Positions 56,895 through 64,000 of a stretch of DNA of 64,000 nt are shown one piece after another. Below the pieces are notes generated by a model. That model worked only from the letters and a program-made list of their open reading frames with translations. It did not search any database and was not told the origin of the DNA. The translations under genes and the position numbers were made by a program. Position 1 is the first letter of the stretch; each line of letters begins with the position of its first letter. The DNA comes from Methyloceanibacter superfactus (GTDB taxonomy: Bacteria; Pseudomonadota; Alphaproteobacteria; Rhizobiales; Methyloligellaceae), in NCBI RefSeq assembly GCF_001723305.1, contig NZ_LPWF01000033.1, positions 38,919 through 102,918 on the forward strand, in the 5' to 3' direction.

Positions 56895-57266
56895 ATGGCG
56901 ACACCACTCAAGCGCGTGCGCGGACTTGGCGCCGCCCATAGCGGCACGGAGACCTTCTGGCGTCAGCGGGTGACGGCCATCGCCAACATCCCGCTGGTGA
57001 TCTTCCTCATCCTTTCGATCGTCGGCCATATCGGCGCGCCGTACAGCGAGGTCAGAGCCTATCTCGCTCATCCCGTCGTCGCCGTGCTCATGCTGGCGCT
57101 CATCGCCTCCGCCGCGATTCACATGCGCATCGGCCTCAAAGAGATCATCGAGGACTATGTGCATGGCGGCTGCAAGATCGTCGCCATCCTCGCCGCCACC
57201 TTCTTCGCCGGCGCCGTCGGTCTCGCCAGCGCTCTTGCTTTGTTGAAAATTAGTCTCGGAAGCTGA
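56895..57266 (+). CDS. sdhD: Succinate dehydrogenase membrane anchor subunit
   Basis: Second membrane anchor, 123 residues, three helices. ATPLKRVRGLGAAHSGTETF with WRQRVTAIANIPL is the standard alphaproteobacterial start; the heme-binding helix has AAIHMRIGLKEIIEDYVHGG. Start ATG 56895. sdhA begins 6 bp later. Confidence 0.94.
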   Translation: MATPLKRVRGLGAAHSGTETFWRQRVTAIANIPLVIFLILSIVGHIGAPYSEVRAYLAHPVVAVLMLALIASAAIHMRIGLKEIIEDYVHGGCKIVAILAATFFAGAVGLASALALLKISLGS

Positions 57267-57272
57267 CGGTCC

Positions 57273-59117
57273 ATGCCTCAAGACGCCAAGCCACAAGACA
57301 CGCCGCACAACGCGGTCCTCATCAACGGCCGCGCTTATCCGGTCACCGACCACGCCTATGACGTCCTCGTCGTCGGCGCCGGCGGCTCAGGGCTCCGCGC
57401 CGTGGTCGGCTGTAGCGAAGCCGGCCTTCGCACCGCTTGCATCTCCAAGGTGTTCCCCACGCGCTCTCACACCGTGGCGGCGCAAGGCGGCATCGCCGCG
57501 GCGCTCGGCAATATGGGCCCGGACGATTGGCGCTGGCACATGTACGACACCGTGAAGGGCTCCGACTGGCTCGGCGACCAGGACGCCATCGAGTATCTCT
57601 GCCGCAACGCGCCCGAAGCCGTGTACGAGCTCGAGCATTGGGGCGTGCCCTTCTCGCGCACCGACGACGGCAAGATCCTGCAGCGCGCCTTTGGCGGCAT
57701 GACCATGGATTTCGGCAAGGGCCCGGCCAAGCGCACTTGCGCGGCGGCCGACCGCACCGGCCACGCCATGCTGCACACCATGTACGGTCAGGCGCTGAAG
57801 CAATCGGCGGAATTCTTCATCGAGTATTTCGCCATCGACCTCATCATGGACGACGAGGGACGCTGCCGCGGCGTGGTGGCGCTCAACATGGCGGACGGCA
57901 CCATTCACCGCTTCCGCGCGCACCAGACGATCCTCGCCACCGGCGGCTATGGCCGCGCTTATTTCTCCTGCACGTCGGCCCATATCTGCACCGGCGACGG
58001 CAACGCCATGGTGCTGCGCGCCGGCCTGCCGCTTCAGGACATGGAGTTCGTGCAGTTCCATCCGACCGGCGTGTACGGCGCCGGCGTCCTCATCACCGAG
58101 GGCGCGCGCGGCGAAGGCGGCTATTTGCGCAATTCCGAGGGCGAGAAGTTCATGGAGCGCTATGCGCCCTCCGCCAAGGACCTCGCCTCGCGCGACGTGG
58201 TCTCCCGCGCCATCACCATCGAGATCCGCGAAGGCCGCGGCCACGGTCCCGACAAGGACTACATGCATCTCCATCTCGATCATCTCGACGAGGACATGCT
58301 GGCCGAGCGGCTGCCGGGCATTACCGATCTCGCCCGCATCTTCGGCGGCGTCGACGTGCGCAAAGAGCCGATCCCGATCATCCCCACCTGCCACTACAAT
58401 ATGGGCGGCATCCCCACCAACATGCATGGCGAGGTGATCGCGCCGAGGGGCGACGACAAGGACGCCATCGTGCCGGGCCTCATGGCGCTCGGCGAAGCGG
58501 CCTGCGTTTCGGTGCACGGCGCCAACCGCCTCGGCTCGAACTCGCTGATCGATCTCGTGGTGTTCGGCCGCGCCGCCGCCATGCGCTGTGCCGAGGTCGT
58601 CGGCAAGGGCACCGCCATTCCCGAATTGCCCAAGGGGTTGGGCGAAGCGGCGATCGAGCGACTCGACCGCCTGCGCTACGCCGACGGCTCAACGCCCACC
58701 GCGGACCTGCGTCTCGCCATGCAGAAGACCATGCAGCGCGACTGCTCGGTGTTCCGCACCGAGGAGGTGCTGAAGGAGGGCGTGAAGGGCATCAAGCAGG
58801 TGTGGGACGACGCCGCAGATCTCAAGGTGACCGACCGCTCGCTCGTCTGGAACACCGATCTCATCGAGACGCTGGAGTTCGACAACCTCATCGCCCAGGC
58901 CGCGGTCACCGTGCAGGGCGCGCTGGCGCGGCAGGAATCCAGAGGCGCCCATGCCCGCGAGGACTTCCCCAAGCGCGACGACGCCGACTGGATGAAGCAC
59001 ACTCTATCCTACGCCGATTACGGCACGCATCTGGTGAAGCTCGACTTCCGGCCGGTGCACACCTACACGCTGTCGAACGAGGTCGCCTATATCGAGCCCA
59101 AGGAGCGGGTGTACTAG
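57273..59117 (+). CDS. sdhA: Succinate dehydrogenase flavoprotein subunit
   Basis: Catalytic flavoprotein, 614 residues, oxidising succinate to fumarate. FAD motif [20 protein letters not shown], covalent FAD His in [15 protein letters not shown], active residues in [19 protein letters not shown] and [15 protein letters not shown], and [11 protein letters not shown] near the end. The C-terminus KPKERVY-type ending reads EPKERVY. Its stop overlaps the antisense response regulator gene by 4 bp; sdhB is 2.5 kb further on. Confidence 0.97.
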   Translation: MPQDAKPQDTPHNAVLINGRAYPVTDHAYDVLVVGAGGSGLRAVVGCSEAGLRTACISKVFPTRSHTVAAQGGIAAALGNMGPDDWRWHMYDTVKGSDWLGDQDAIEYLCRNAPEAVYELEHWGVPFSRTDDGKILQRAFGGMTMDFGKGPAKRTCAAADRTGHAMLHTMYGQALKQSAEFFIEYFAIDLIMDDEGRCRGVVALNMADGTIHRFRAHQTILATGGYGRAYFSCTSAHICTGDGNAMVLRAGLPLQDMEFVQFHPTGVYGAGVLITEGARGEGGYLRNSEGEKFMERYAPSAKDLASRDVVSRAITIEIREGRGHGPDKDYMHLHLDHLDEDMLAERLPGITDLARIFGGVDVRKEPIPIIPTCHYNMGGIPTNMHGEVIAPRGDDKDAIVPGLMALGEAACVSVHGANRLGSNSLIDLVVFGRAAAMRCAEVVGKGTAIPELPKGLGEAAIERLDRLRYADGSTPTADLRLAMQKTMQRDCSVFRTEEVLKEGVKGIKQVWDDAADLKVTDRSLVWNTDLIETLEFDNLIAQAAVTVQGALARQESRGAHAREDFPKRDDADWMKHTLSYADYGTHLVKLDFRPVHTYTLSNEVAYIEPKERVY

Positions 59118-59473
59118 GCGGCCGGCGGCTGACCGAGCAGCCGGTCCACGACGGACTTCACGCCTTCGAAGTCGAACGGCTTGGCGAGCAGGATCGCCGT
59201 CTCGAAACCGGACTCTTCGCCGAGATCGCCATCGCCGGTGGCGAAGGCGAAGGGAACCCCTTTCGCCCGCAGCGCGTTTGCCAGCGGGTACGAGTCTTCA
59301 TCCCCCAGCCTGAGATCGAGAATGGCGCCGTCCAGCCCGTCGCTGGCGGCAAGCGCGAGACCGTCCTGGAGGGATCGCGCCGGGCCCACCACCTCGCAGC
59401 CGAGCTCGGCAAGCCACCCTTCGACCAGCATCGAGATCAACGGTTCGTCGTCAACAACGAGGATGCGCGGCAC
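59114..59473 (-). CDS. Single-domain response regulator
   Basis: A CheY-like receiver of about 119 residues with no output domain. Acidic pocket VVDDEPLI, phospho-Asp in [14 protein letters not shown], Thr in AFATGDGD and Lys in [12 protein letters not shown] at 59473 ([11 protein letters not shown]) is chosen; an open frame reaches further upstream without receiver features. It is divergent from the hybrid kinase gene, a probable partner, and both separate sdhA from sdhB. Confidence 0.82.
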   Translation of the reverse strand: MPRILVVDDEPLISMLVEGWLAELGCEVVGPARSLQDGLALAASDGLDGAILDLRLGDEDSYPLANALRAKGVPFAFATGDGDLGEESGFETAILLAKPFDFEGVKSVVDRLLGQPPAA

Positions 59474-59581
59474 GGAAATAGCCCTTACAAACTGGTCACT
59501 TGACTGCCACTTTAGCAGCGCGGCGAAATCCGCGCCAATGCCGTCTTCGTCCGCCGAACCGAGCCAAGGGATGGCCCCTCC

Positions 59582-61509
59582 TTGCCGCAACGCCTTGTCA
59601 AAGCCGACTATCTCGTCCGCCACGCGCCGCTCATCGTCCTGTTCGGTTTCGGGCTGGTGCTGGCGCCGCCGCCGCCGTGGCGGTCCTGGTCGTGCGCTCC
59701 AACGAGGCCGACGAGCTCGTCGATCACACCATCGAGGTGCAGCAGACCGCGGAGACCTTGCTGAGCGAGCTCCAGACGGCGGAAAGCGCCAAGCGCGGGT
59801 ATCTGCTCACCGCGGACAAGGACTACGCCCTCTCCTTCGGCCAAGCCTCCGGCAACGTGCCCGGTCTGCTCGACAGCCTCCACAAGCTGACCGCCGACAA
59901 TCCCGCGCAGCAGACCAGGCTCTTCGCCTCCGAGCCGCTCATCAGTGCCAAGCTCGAGGAGATGAAGCACACGCTGAAACTGGACGAAGAGGGGCGGCGC
60001 CAAGAGGCACTCGACATCATCCGCTCCCCGCAAGGCAAGAATCTGCTTGAGGCGATCCGAACGGAGATGTTCAGCTTCCTCAAAACCGAGCGCGACCTGC
60101 TCCGCGTCCGCCAGGCCCGGGCGGGCGAGCTCCGCCGTTGGCTCGCCGCGCTGATCGGCTTAGCCCTTCTCTCCGCCATGCTGCTGACCGGCATCCTCGC
60201 CCTGGCGACGCGGAACTCGGTGCGCGGCCTCATCGAGCGCACCAAGGAGCTCGAGGCGGAATCGAAGCGCCGGCAGGAGGCGGAAGACACGCTGAGGCAG
60301 GTGCAGAAAATGGAGGCCGTGGGCCAGCTCACCGGCGGCATCGCCCATGACTTCAACAACCTGCTCACCATCATCTTGGGCAATCTCGACACCTTGAAGC
60401 GGCGTCTGACCGGCGCCGCGGAAGAAGGTCAGAAGGGCGGCAAGGATGGCGACGGCAAGGACGAGGATGCATCCCTCGCCGCCGAGCTGGAGAAGCCGGT
60501 CGACGCGGCGATGTATGGCGCGCGCAGCGCCGCCCAATTGACGCAGCGCCTGCTCGCCTTCTCACGCCGCCAGGCGCTCGAGCCCGAGCGCCTCGACGTG
60601 AACCGCCTGGTCACCGGCATGCTCGACATGCTGCGCCGGTCGCTCGGCGAGCCGATCAACATCGAGACCGTGCTCGGTGCCGGGTTGTGGCCGGCCTTCG
60701 CCGATGCCAATCAGCTCGAGAACGCCCTGCTCAACCTCACCGTCAACGCCAAGGCGGCGATGCCCGACGGCGGCTGCCTCACCATCGAGACGGCGAACGT
60801 CAATCTCGACGATGCCTATGCCCGCCGCTTCGGCGACATCGAGGCCGGTCAATATGTGGCGCTCTGCGTGACCGACACGGGCACCGGCATCCCGGCCGAA
60901 GTCATCGACCACGTGTTCGAGCCCTTCTTCACCACCAAGCCTCATGGCGAGGGCTCCGGCCTCGGCCTCGCCATGGTGCATGGCTTCGTCAAGCAATCGG
61001 GCGGGCATCTGCGCATCTATAGCGAGGAGGGCCACGGCACCACGGTCAAGCTCTATCTGCCGCGCATGACTCAAGCCGACGAGATGAGCGCCGCGCCCGC
61101 CGCCAAGGAGGACGTCGCGCCGGCGCCCCGAGCCGGGCCGCGCGAGACCGTCCTGCTGGTGGAGGACAATGCCGGGGTCAGGGACTATGCCAAGGTCGTC
61201 CTGCAATCGCTCGGCTACAGTGTCATCGAGGCGGCCGACGCGGCCGAAGCGCTCGCCCTCGTCGCGAGCCAGCCCCCGATCGACCTGCTGTTCACCGACG
61301 TGGTGCTGCCGGGCGGAGTCACCGGCCGCGATCTGGCCGAGGAGATCGTCAAGCGCTATCCCGGGCTGCCCGTGCTGTTCACCACCGGCTACACCCGCAA
61401 TGCCATCGTCCACCAGGGGCGCCTCGATGCGGATGTCGAGCTTCTCGGCAAGCCCTATACCGCGCAGGATCTCGCCCAAAAGCTCCGCGACATGCTCGAC
61501 GGGGCATGA
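59582..61509 (+). CDS. Hybrid sensor histidine kinase with CHASE3-like sensor and receiver, frameshifted near N-terminus
   Basis: About 642 residues. The first helix ([14 protein letters not shown]) from TTG 59582 breaks near 59663 and resumes in the next frame as [26 protein letters not shown]3-like periplasmic domain ([20 protein letters not shown]), a second helix, the phospho-acceptor [17 protein letters not shown], ATPase boxes (N in [12 protein letters not shown]1 DTGTGIP, G2 [14 protein letters not shown]) and a C-terminal receiver with [11 protein letters not shown] follow. The FixL/CckA-like HDFNN type fits a hybrid kinase of Rhizobiales. Signal unknown. Confidence 0.85.
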
Positions 61510-61596
61510 AACGAGACTTGCCCGGACCGCCGCCGCTGGCTACCAAGGACATAAGAAAAGGCCGGTAAACCGGGCAGGGCAAAGGAATAGGTCGAG

Positions 61597-62385
61597 ATGG
61601 TCCAGTTCACACTTCCCAAGAATTCCAAGGTCACCAAGGGCAAGGCGTGGAACCCGCCGTCCAAGGACGCCGAGGCCGGCCGCTGGCGCGAATACCGCAT
61701 CTACCGCTTCGATCCCGAGACCGGCGAGAACCCGCGCGTGGACACCTATTGGGTCGACATGAAGGATTGCGGGCCGATGGTTCTCGACGCCCTCATCTGG
61801 ATCAAGAACAAGATCGACCCGACCCTGACCTTCCGCCGCTCCTGCCGCGAAGGCGTGTGCGGCTCCTGCTCGATGAACATCGCCGGCACCAACACGCTGG
61901 CCTGCACCATGCACGCCGACGACGCGCCGAGCTCCGTCATCGCCGTCTATCCACTGCCGCATATGCCGGTGGTGAAGGACCTCGTGCCCGACATGACGCG
62001 GTTCTACGCCCAGCACCGCTCCATCGAGCCGTGGCTCAAGACCGACAGCCCGACACCGCAGAAAGAGTGGCGCCAGTCCCATGAGGACCGCGAGAAGCTC
62101 GACGGGCTTTACGAATGCATCCTGTGCGCCTGCTGCTCGACCGCCTGCCCGTCTTATTGGTGGAACGGCGACCGCTATCTCGGCCCCGCCGTGCTGCTTC
62201 AGGCCCAGCGCTGGGTGGAGGACTCGCGCGACGAGCGCACCGGAGAGCGCCTCGACGATCTCGAGGATCCTTTCCGGCTCTATCGCTGCCACACCATTCT
62301 GAACTGCACCAAGGCCTGCCCCAAGGGGCTGAACCCGGCCAAGGCCATCGCCTCGCTCAAGGCCAAGATGGTGGAGCGCACCTAA
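61597..62385 (+). CDS. sdhB: Succinate dehydrogenase iron-sulfur subunit
   Basis: Electron transfer subunit, 262 residues. [2Fe-2S] cysteines in [20 protein letters not shown], [4Fe-4S] in [16 protein letters not shown] and [3Fe-4S] in [17 protein letters not shown]. The start [18 protein letters not shown] is the usual alphaproteobacterial one. It is separated from sdhCDA by the response regulator and kinase genes, so it probably has its own promoter near 61510-61596. Confidence 0.96.
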   Translation: MVQFTLPKNSKVTKGKAWNPPSKDAEAGRWREYRIYRFDPETGENPRVDTYWVDMKDCGPMVLDALIWIKNKIDPTLTFRRSCREGVCGSCSMNIAGTNTLACTMHADDAPSSVIAVYPLPHMPVVKDLVPDMTRFYAQHRSIEPWLKTDSPTPQKEWRQSHEDREKLDGLYECILCACCSTACPSYWWNGDRYLGPAVLLQAQRWVEDSRDERTGERLDDLEDPFRLYRCHTILNCTKACPKGLNPAKAIASLKAKMVERT

Positions 62386-62432
62386 GCGCTCAAGGAGCGA
62401 AAGAGTGCGCTCAAGCAGCGAAGCGGTAGCGC
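62386..62432. repeat. Short palindromic repeat, copy 2, directly after the sdhB stop
   Basis: Two GCGCTCAAG units (62386 and 62407) are followed by CAGCGAAGCGGTAGCGC. The outer GCGCT/AGCGC pairing is kept, with a shorter inner stem than in copies 1 and 3. It lies between sdhB and the VOC gene. Confidence 0.5.
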
Positions 62433-62448
62433 ATAATGGAGCGGATAG

Positions 62449-62838
62449 ATGATCGACCATATCGGCATGCCCGTGCGCGACATCGCCCGGGCCACCGCGT
62501 TCTATCTGAAAGCCCTCAAGCCGCTCGGCATCGGCCTGATCATGGAGGTCCCGGCGGAGCTGACCGGCAACGGTCCCGCGGTCGGCTTCGGCGCTGAGGG
62601 CAAGCCCTTCTTCTGGATCGGCGAGGGACAGGTCGCCGAAGGCAGCCATGTGCATGTCGCCTTCGCCGCAAGCTCTCGCGCTGCTGTCGACGCCTTCTAT
62701 CAGGCGGCGCTTGCGGCCGGCGGCAAGGACAACGGTGCCCCGGGCCTGCGCCCGCATTACCACGCCAACTATTACGGTGCCTTCGTGCTCGATCCGGACG
62801 GCAACAATATCGAGGCCGTCTGCCACGGGCCGGCCTAA
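62449..62838 (+). CDS. VOC family protein (glyoxalase/bleomycin-resistance fold)
   Basis: A 129-residue vicinal-oxygen-chelate protein. It begins MIDHIGMPVRDIARATAFYL with the first metal His and ends with YHANYYGAFVLDPDGNNIEA, which carries the typical DPDGNxxE end. Between lie HVHVAFAASSRAAVDAFYQA and the second His. Many such proteins are glyoxalase-like or fosfomycin-type enzymes; the substrate is not predictable. Flanked by two copies of the palindromic repeat. Confidence 0.87.
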   Translation: MIDHIGMPVRDIARATAFYLKALKPLGIGLIMEVPAELTGNGPAVGFGAEGKPFFWIGEGQVAEGSHVHVAFAASSRAAVDAFYQAALAAGGKDNGAPGLRPHYHANYYGAFVLDPDGNNIEAVCHGPA

Positions 62839-62868
62839 GCGCTCAAGTAGGCCAGAGGCCGATAGCGC
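62839..62868. repeat. Short palindromic repeat, copy 3, directly after the VOC gene stop
   Basis: GCGCTCAAGTAG and GATAGCGC enclose the inner stem GGCC-AGA-GGCC. Copy 1 has GCGC-GAA-GCGC at the same place: both arms changed together, which supports an RNA or cruciform structure. Followed by AAAAAAG. Confidence 0.55.
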
Positions 62869-62879
62869 AAAAAAGATCC

Positions 62880-63410
62880 CTAGCGCCGGCAGCGCGGCAG
62901 CGAGAACACGCAAGTCGGTACGCCTTCTTTCCGCATCCTCTCCGCCGCCGCCTCGTTATCCTCGCCCTGCCACTCATAGGGGCTGCGCACATTCATGTGC
63001 GCGTAGCTGACGCGCACCAGCACGTCCTTCTCGAAGGTGAGGCTCGCGGTGCATGTGGGCTTGGGGCCCTTCGATTTCTTCTCGCCGCCGCCGAACGGGG
63101 TCGACGCCTTTTGCTTCTTGCCGCCGGAGTCCCCGCCCGAAGGCACCGGCCCCGCGCCGCTATAGTGATAGACGAGCGTCTCGGTGGTCTTGCCGGCGGG
63201 GATGCGCGAGCGCGGTGTGCCGGCGCAGGACAGCACCTCGGTCTTGCTCATGCCGAGATAGGGCTGGCCGTAGTCGACCGCGGTGATGCGCTCGATGGCG
63301 TCGCCCGGTCCGGTATTGGCGCACGCAGCCAGCAGCAGGCTCAACGCCCCCGCCAGGGCCATGCCGGCCACGAATCCCAGACCCGTCCGCCCTCTGTCGC
63401 GCAAATCCAT
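62880..63410 (-). CDS. Lipoprotein of unknown function
   Basis: A 176-residue putative lipoprotein: signal GFVAGMALAGALSLLLAAC with the lipobox Cys near residue 30. The mature part has GQPYLGMSKTEVLSCAGTPR followed by TTETLVYHYSG, the wording of small outer-membrane-assembly-like (SmpA/BamE-type) lipoproteins, then a Gly/Lys-rich linker (GGDSGGKKQKASTPFGGGEK) and a C-terminal part with CTASLTFEKDVLVRVSY. Conserved as hypothetical in Rhizobiales by general knowledge; no direct function. Confidence 0.7.
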   Translation of the reverse strand: MDLRDRGRTGLGFVAGMALAGALSLLLAACANTGPGDAIERITAVDYGQPYLGMSKTEVLSCAGTPRSRIPAGKTTETLVYHYSGAGPVPSGGDSGGKKQKASTPFGGGEKKSKGPKPTCTASLTFEKDVLVRVSYAHMNVRSPYEWQGEDNEAAAERMRKEGVPTCVFSLPRCRR

Positions 63411-63540
63411 GCCTTTTCATAAGCTATGGGCACGGCCTAGCGCCAGATTGCGCGGTTTTGGGGGCATCGCAAACGCAAAACCGCCGAGGTCAGAGACAAC
63501 CTTCAGTTGCATAACCGGCAATTGCATGTATGATTTCCGC

Positions 63541-63741
63541 ATGGCTGTTGGCGGACATAGGAGCCCATCGGGCCGTCGGGTGATGCAATCCATCATCATC
63601 GCCGGAGCCATCGCCGGCACGATTGCCTTTGTGCTCGACGCTACAAACACCCTCCCCGTTAGCCGTCTCACAGCAGGGGTGCTGGTGATCCTCGTGACAT
63701 CGCTCGCGGCTGCTCTGGTCGAACTGACAGCAAAGACATAG
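63541..63741 (+). CDS. Small two-helix membrane protein
   Basis: About 66 residues from ATG 63541, or 71 from ATG 63526; no strong ribosome site at either. Helices IIIAGAIAGTIAFVLDATNT and LTAGVLVILVTSLAAALVEL. No family recognised. The next small membrane gene starts 3 bp after its stop, so the two form a pair. Confidence 0.5.
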   Translation: MAVGGHRSPSGRRVMQSIIIAGAIAGTIAFVLDATNTLPVSRLTAGVLVILVTSLAAALVELTAKT

Positions 63742-63744
63742 GCG

Positions 63745-63918
63745 ATGAATCCACAGGCCGTCTGCTTCATCATGTGCCAAGGGGTTGTCGGATTGATCAC
63801 GCTGGCCGGTGTTCAGTTCCTGGACCCTGGCTTCCCGGCATGGGTCATCATGGCGGCCTCCTTTTTCTTTCCAAATATCGTCGGCGGGCTCGCAGGCCTG
63901 ATGATCTGTCGGGCATAG
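63745..63918 (+). CDS. Small hydrophobic protein, 57 residues
   Basis: Begins MNPQAVCFIMCQGVVGLITL, has a first helix to about residue 25 and a second, AWVIMAASFFFPNIVGGLAG, and ends MICRA. It starts 3 bp after the previous small gene. Local GC content (about 57 percent) is lower than that of neighbouring genes, which could mean recent arrival. Function unknown; the layout is like holin or small stress membrane proteins, without proof. Confidence 0.45.
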   Translation: MNPQAVCFIMCQGVVGLITLAGVQFLDPGFPAWVIMAASFFFPNIVGGLAGLMICRA

Positions 63919-63931
63919 AATCCGTCGCACC

Positions 63932-64000
63932 TTATCCCCGCCCCGAAAACCTGCGGTAGAATGCCCTTACCTCGTCTTCTGAGGGGCGCTTTCGCGAGGC
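63932..64000 (-). CDS. C-terminal end of an unidentified protein (cut by the window edge)
   Basis: The minus strand reads RKRPSEDEVRAFYRRFSGRG followed by TAA at 63932-63934. Charged wording and codon use look coding, but 22 residues are too few to identify the protein. Convergent with the small membrane gene pair. Confidence 0.3.
   Translation of the reverse strand, partial: ASRKRPSEDEVRAFYRRFSGRG

Overview
The window is about 64 kb of GC-rich chromosome from an alphaproteobacterium, most likely order Hyphomicrobiales (Rhizobiales). The evidence is gene content and order: DUF2794 and DUF1223 proteins, a cycVWZXY-type ccmABCDG cluster, S16 and L19 with long tails, and a spaced leuC/leuD/leuB/asd series. 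A methylotrophic or C1-using lifestyle (Methyloceanibacter or Hyphomicrobium-like) is inferred from an NAD-dependent formate dehydrogenase beside an oxalate/formate-type transporter and a carbonic anhydrase, two copies of the PQQ precursor peptide gene pqqA, a PQQ-enzyme-like lipoprotein, and a mesaconyl-CoA hydratase of the ethylmalonyl-CoA pathway. No tRNA, rRNA, CRISPR array, insertion sequence or prophage was recognised.

Layout. 1-8.5 kb: end of cydB, NagZ, secreted proteins, a phospholipid module (CDP-alcohol transferase, CdsA-like, PlsC), a Pit phosphate transporter and a NUDIX hydrolase. 8.6-15.3 kb: TesA-like esterase divergent from YbbA/YbbP ABC genes, a Bax-inhibitor-1 protein, two candidate small RNAs flanking a DUF2794 gene, and a DUF1223 protein. 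15.3-21.5 kb: acnA divergent from the cytochrome c maturation genes ccmABCDG. 21.5-28.5 kb: MarR, septation protein A, ftsY, mtaB, dapF, an MFS permease and an amidase. 28.7-35.4 kb: SH3 protein, ffh, rpsP, rimM, a NADAR-adenylyl cyclase gene, trmD, a small cytochrome c and rplS. 35.5-49.3 kb: leuC, leuD, leuB and asd separated by small secreted and membrane proteins, including three HExxH zincin-like proteins in a row. 49.2-53.3 kb: carbonic anhydrase, formate dehydrogenase, OFA-type transporter and its 45-residue partner. 53.3-54 kb: two pqqA transcription units in tandem. 54-64 kb: Gdx-type SMR exporter, mesaconyl-CoA hydratase, Cu/Zn SOD, sdhCDA, a response regulator and hybrid kinase, sdhB, a VOC protein and small membrane proteins.

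Two things stand out. The first is a 566-residue protein joining an intact-looking NADAR domain to a six-helix membrane class III adenylyl cyclase. It sits inside the otherwise conserved rpsP-rimM-trmD-rplS operon and overlaps the real trmD start. The second is the tandem pair of complete pqqA units. Each has paired 22-bp upstream repeats, its own RBS and its own terminator, and both encode an identical 29-residue peptide despite synonymous differences.

Caution: at least sixteen genes, including essential ones (ffh, trmD, dapF), carry one-base frameshifts. Nearly all behave as single-base deletions in GC-rich stretches, so the sequence itself probably contains errors. Frameshifted genes are given here as whole loci rather than called as true pseudogenes.
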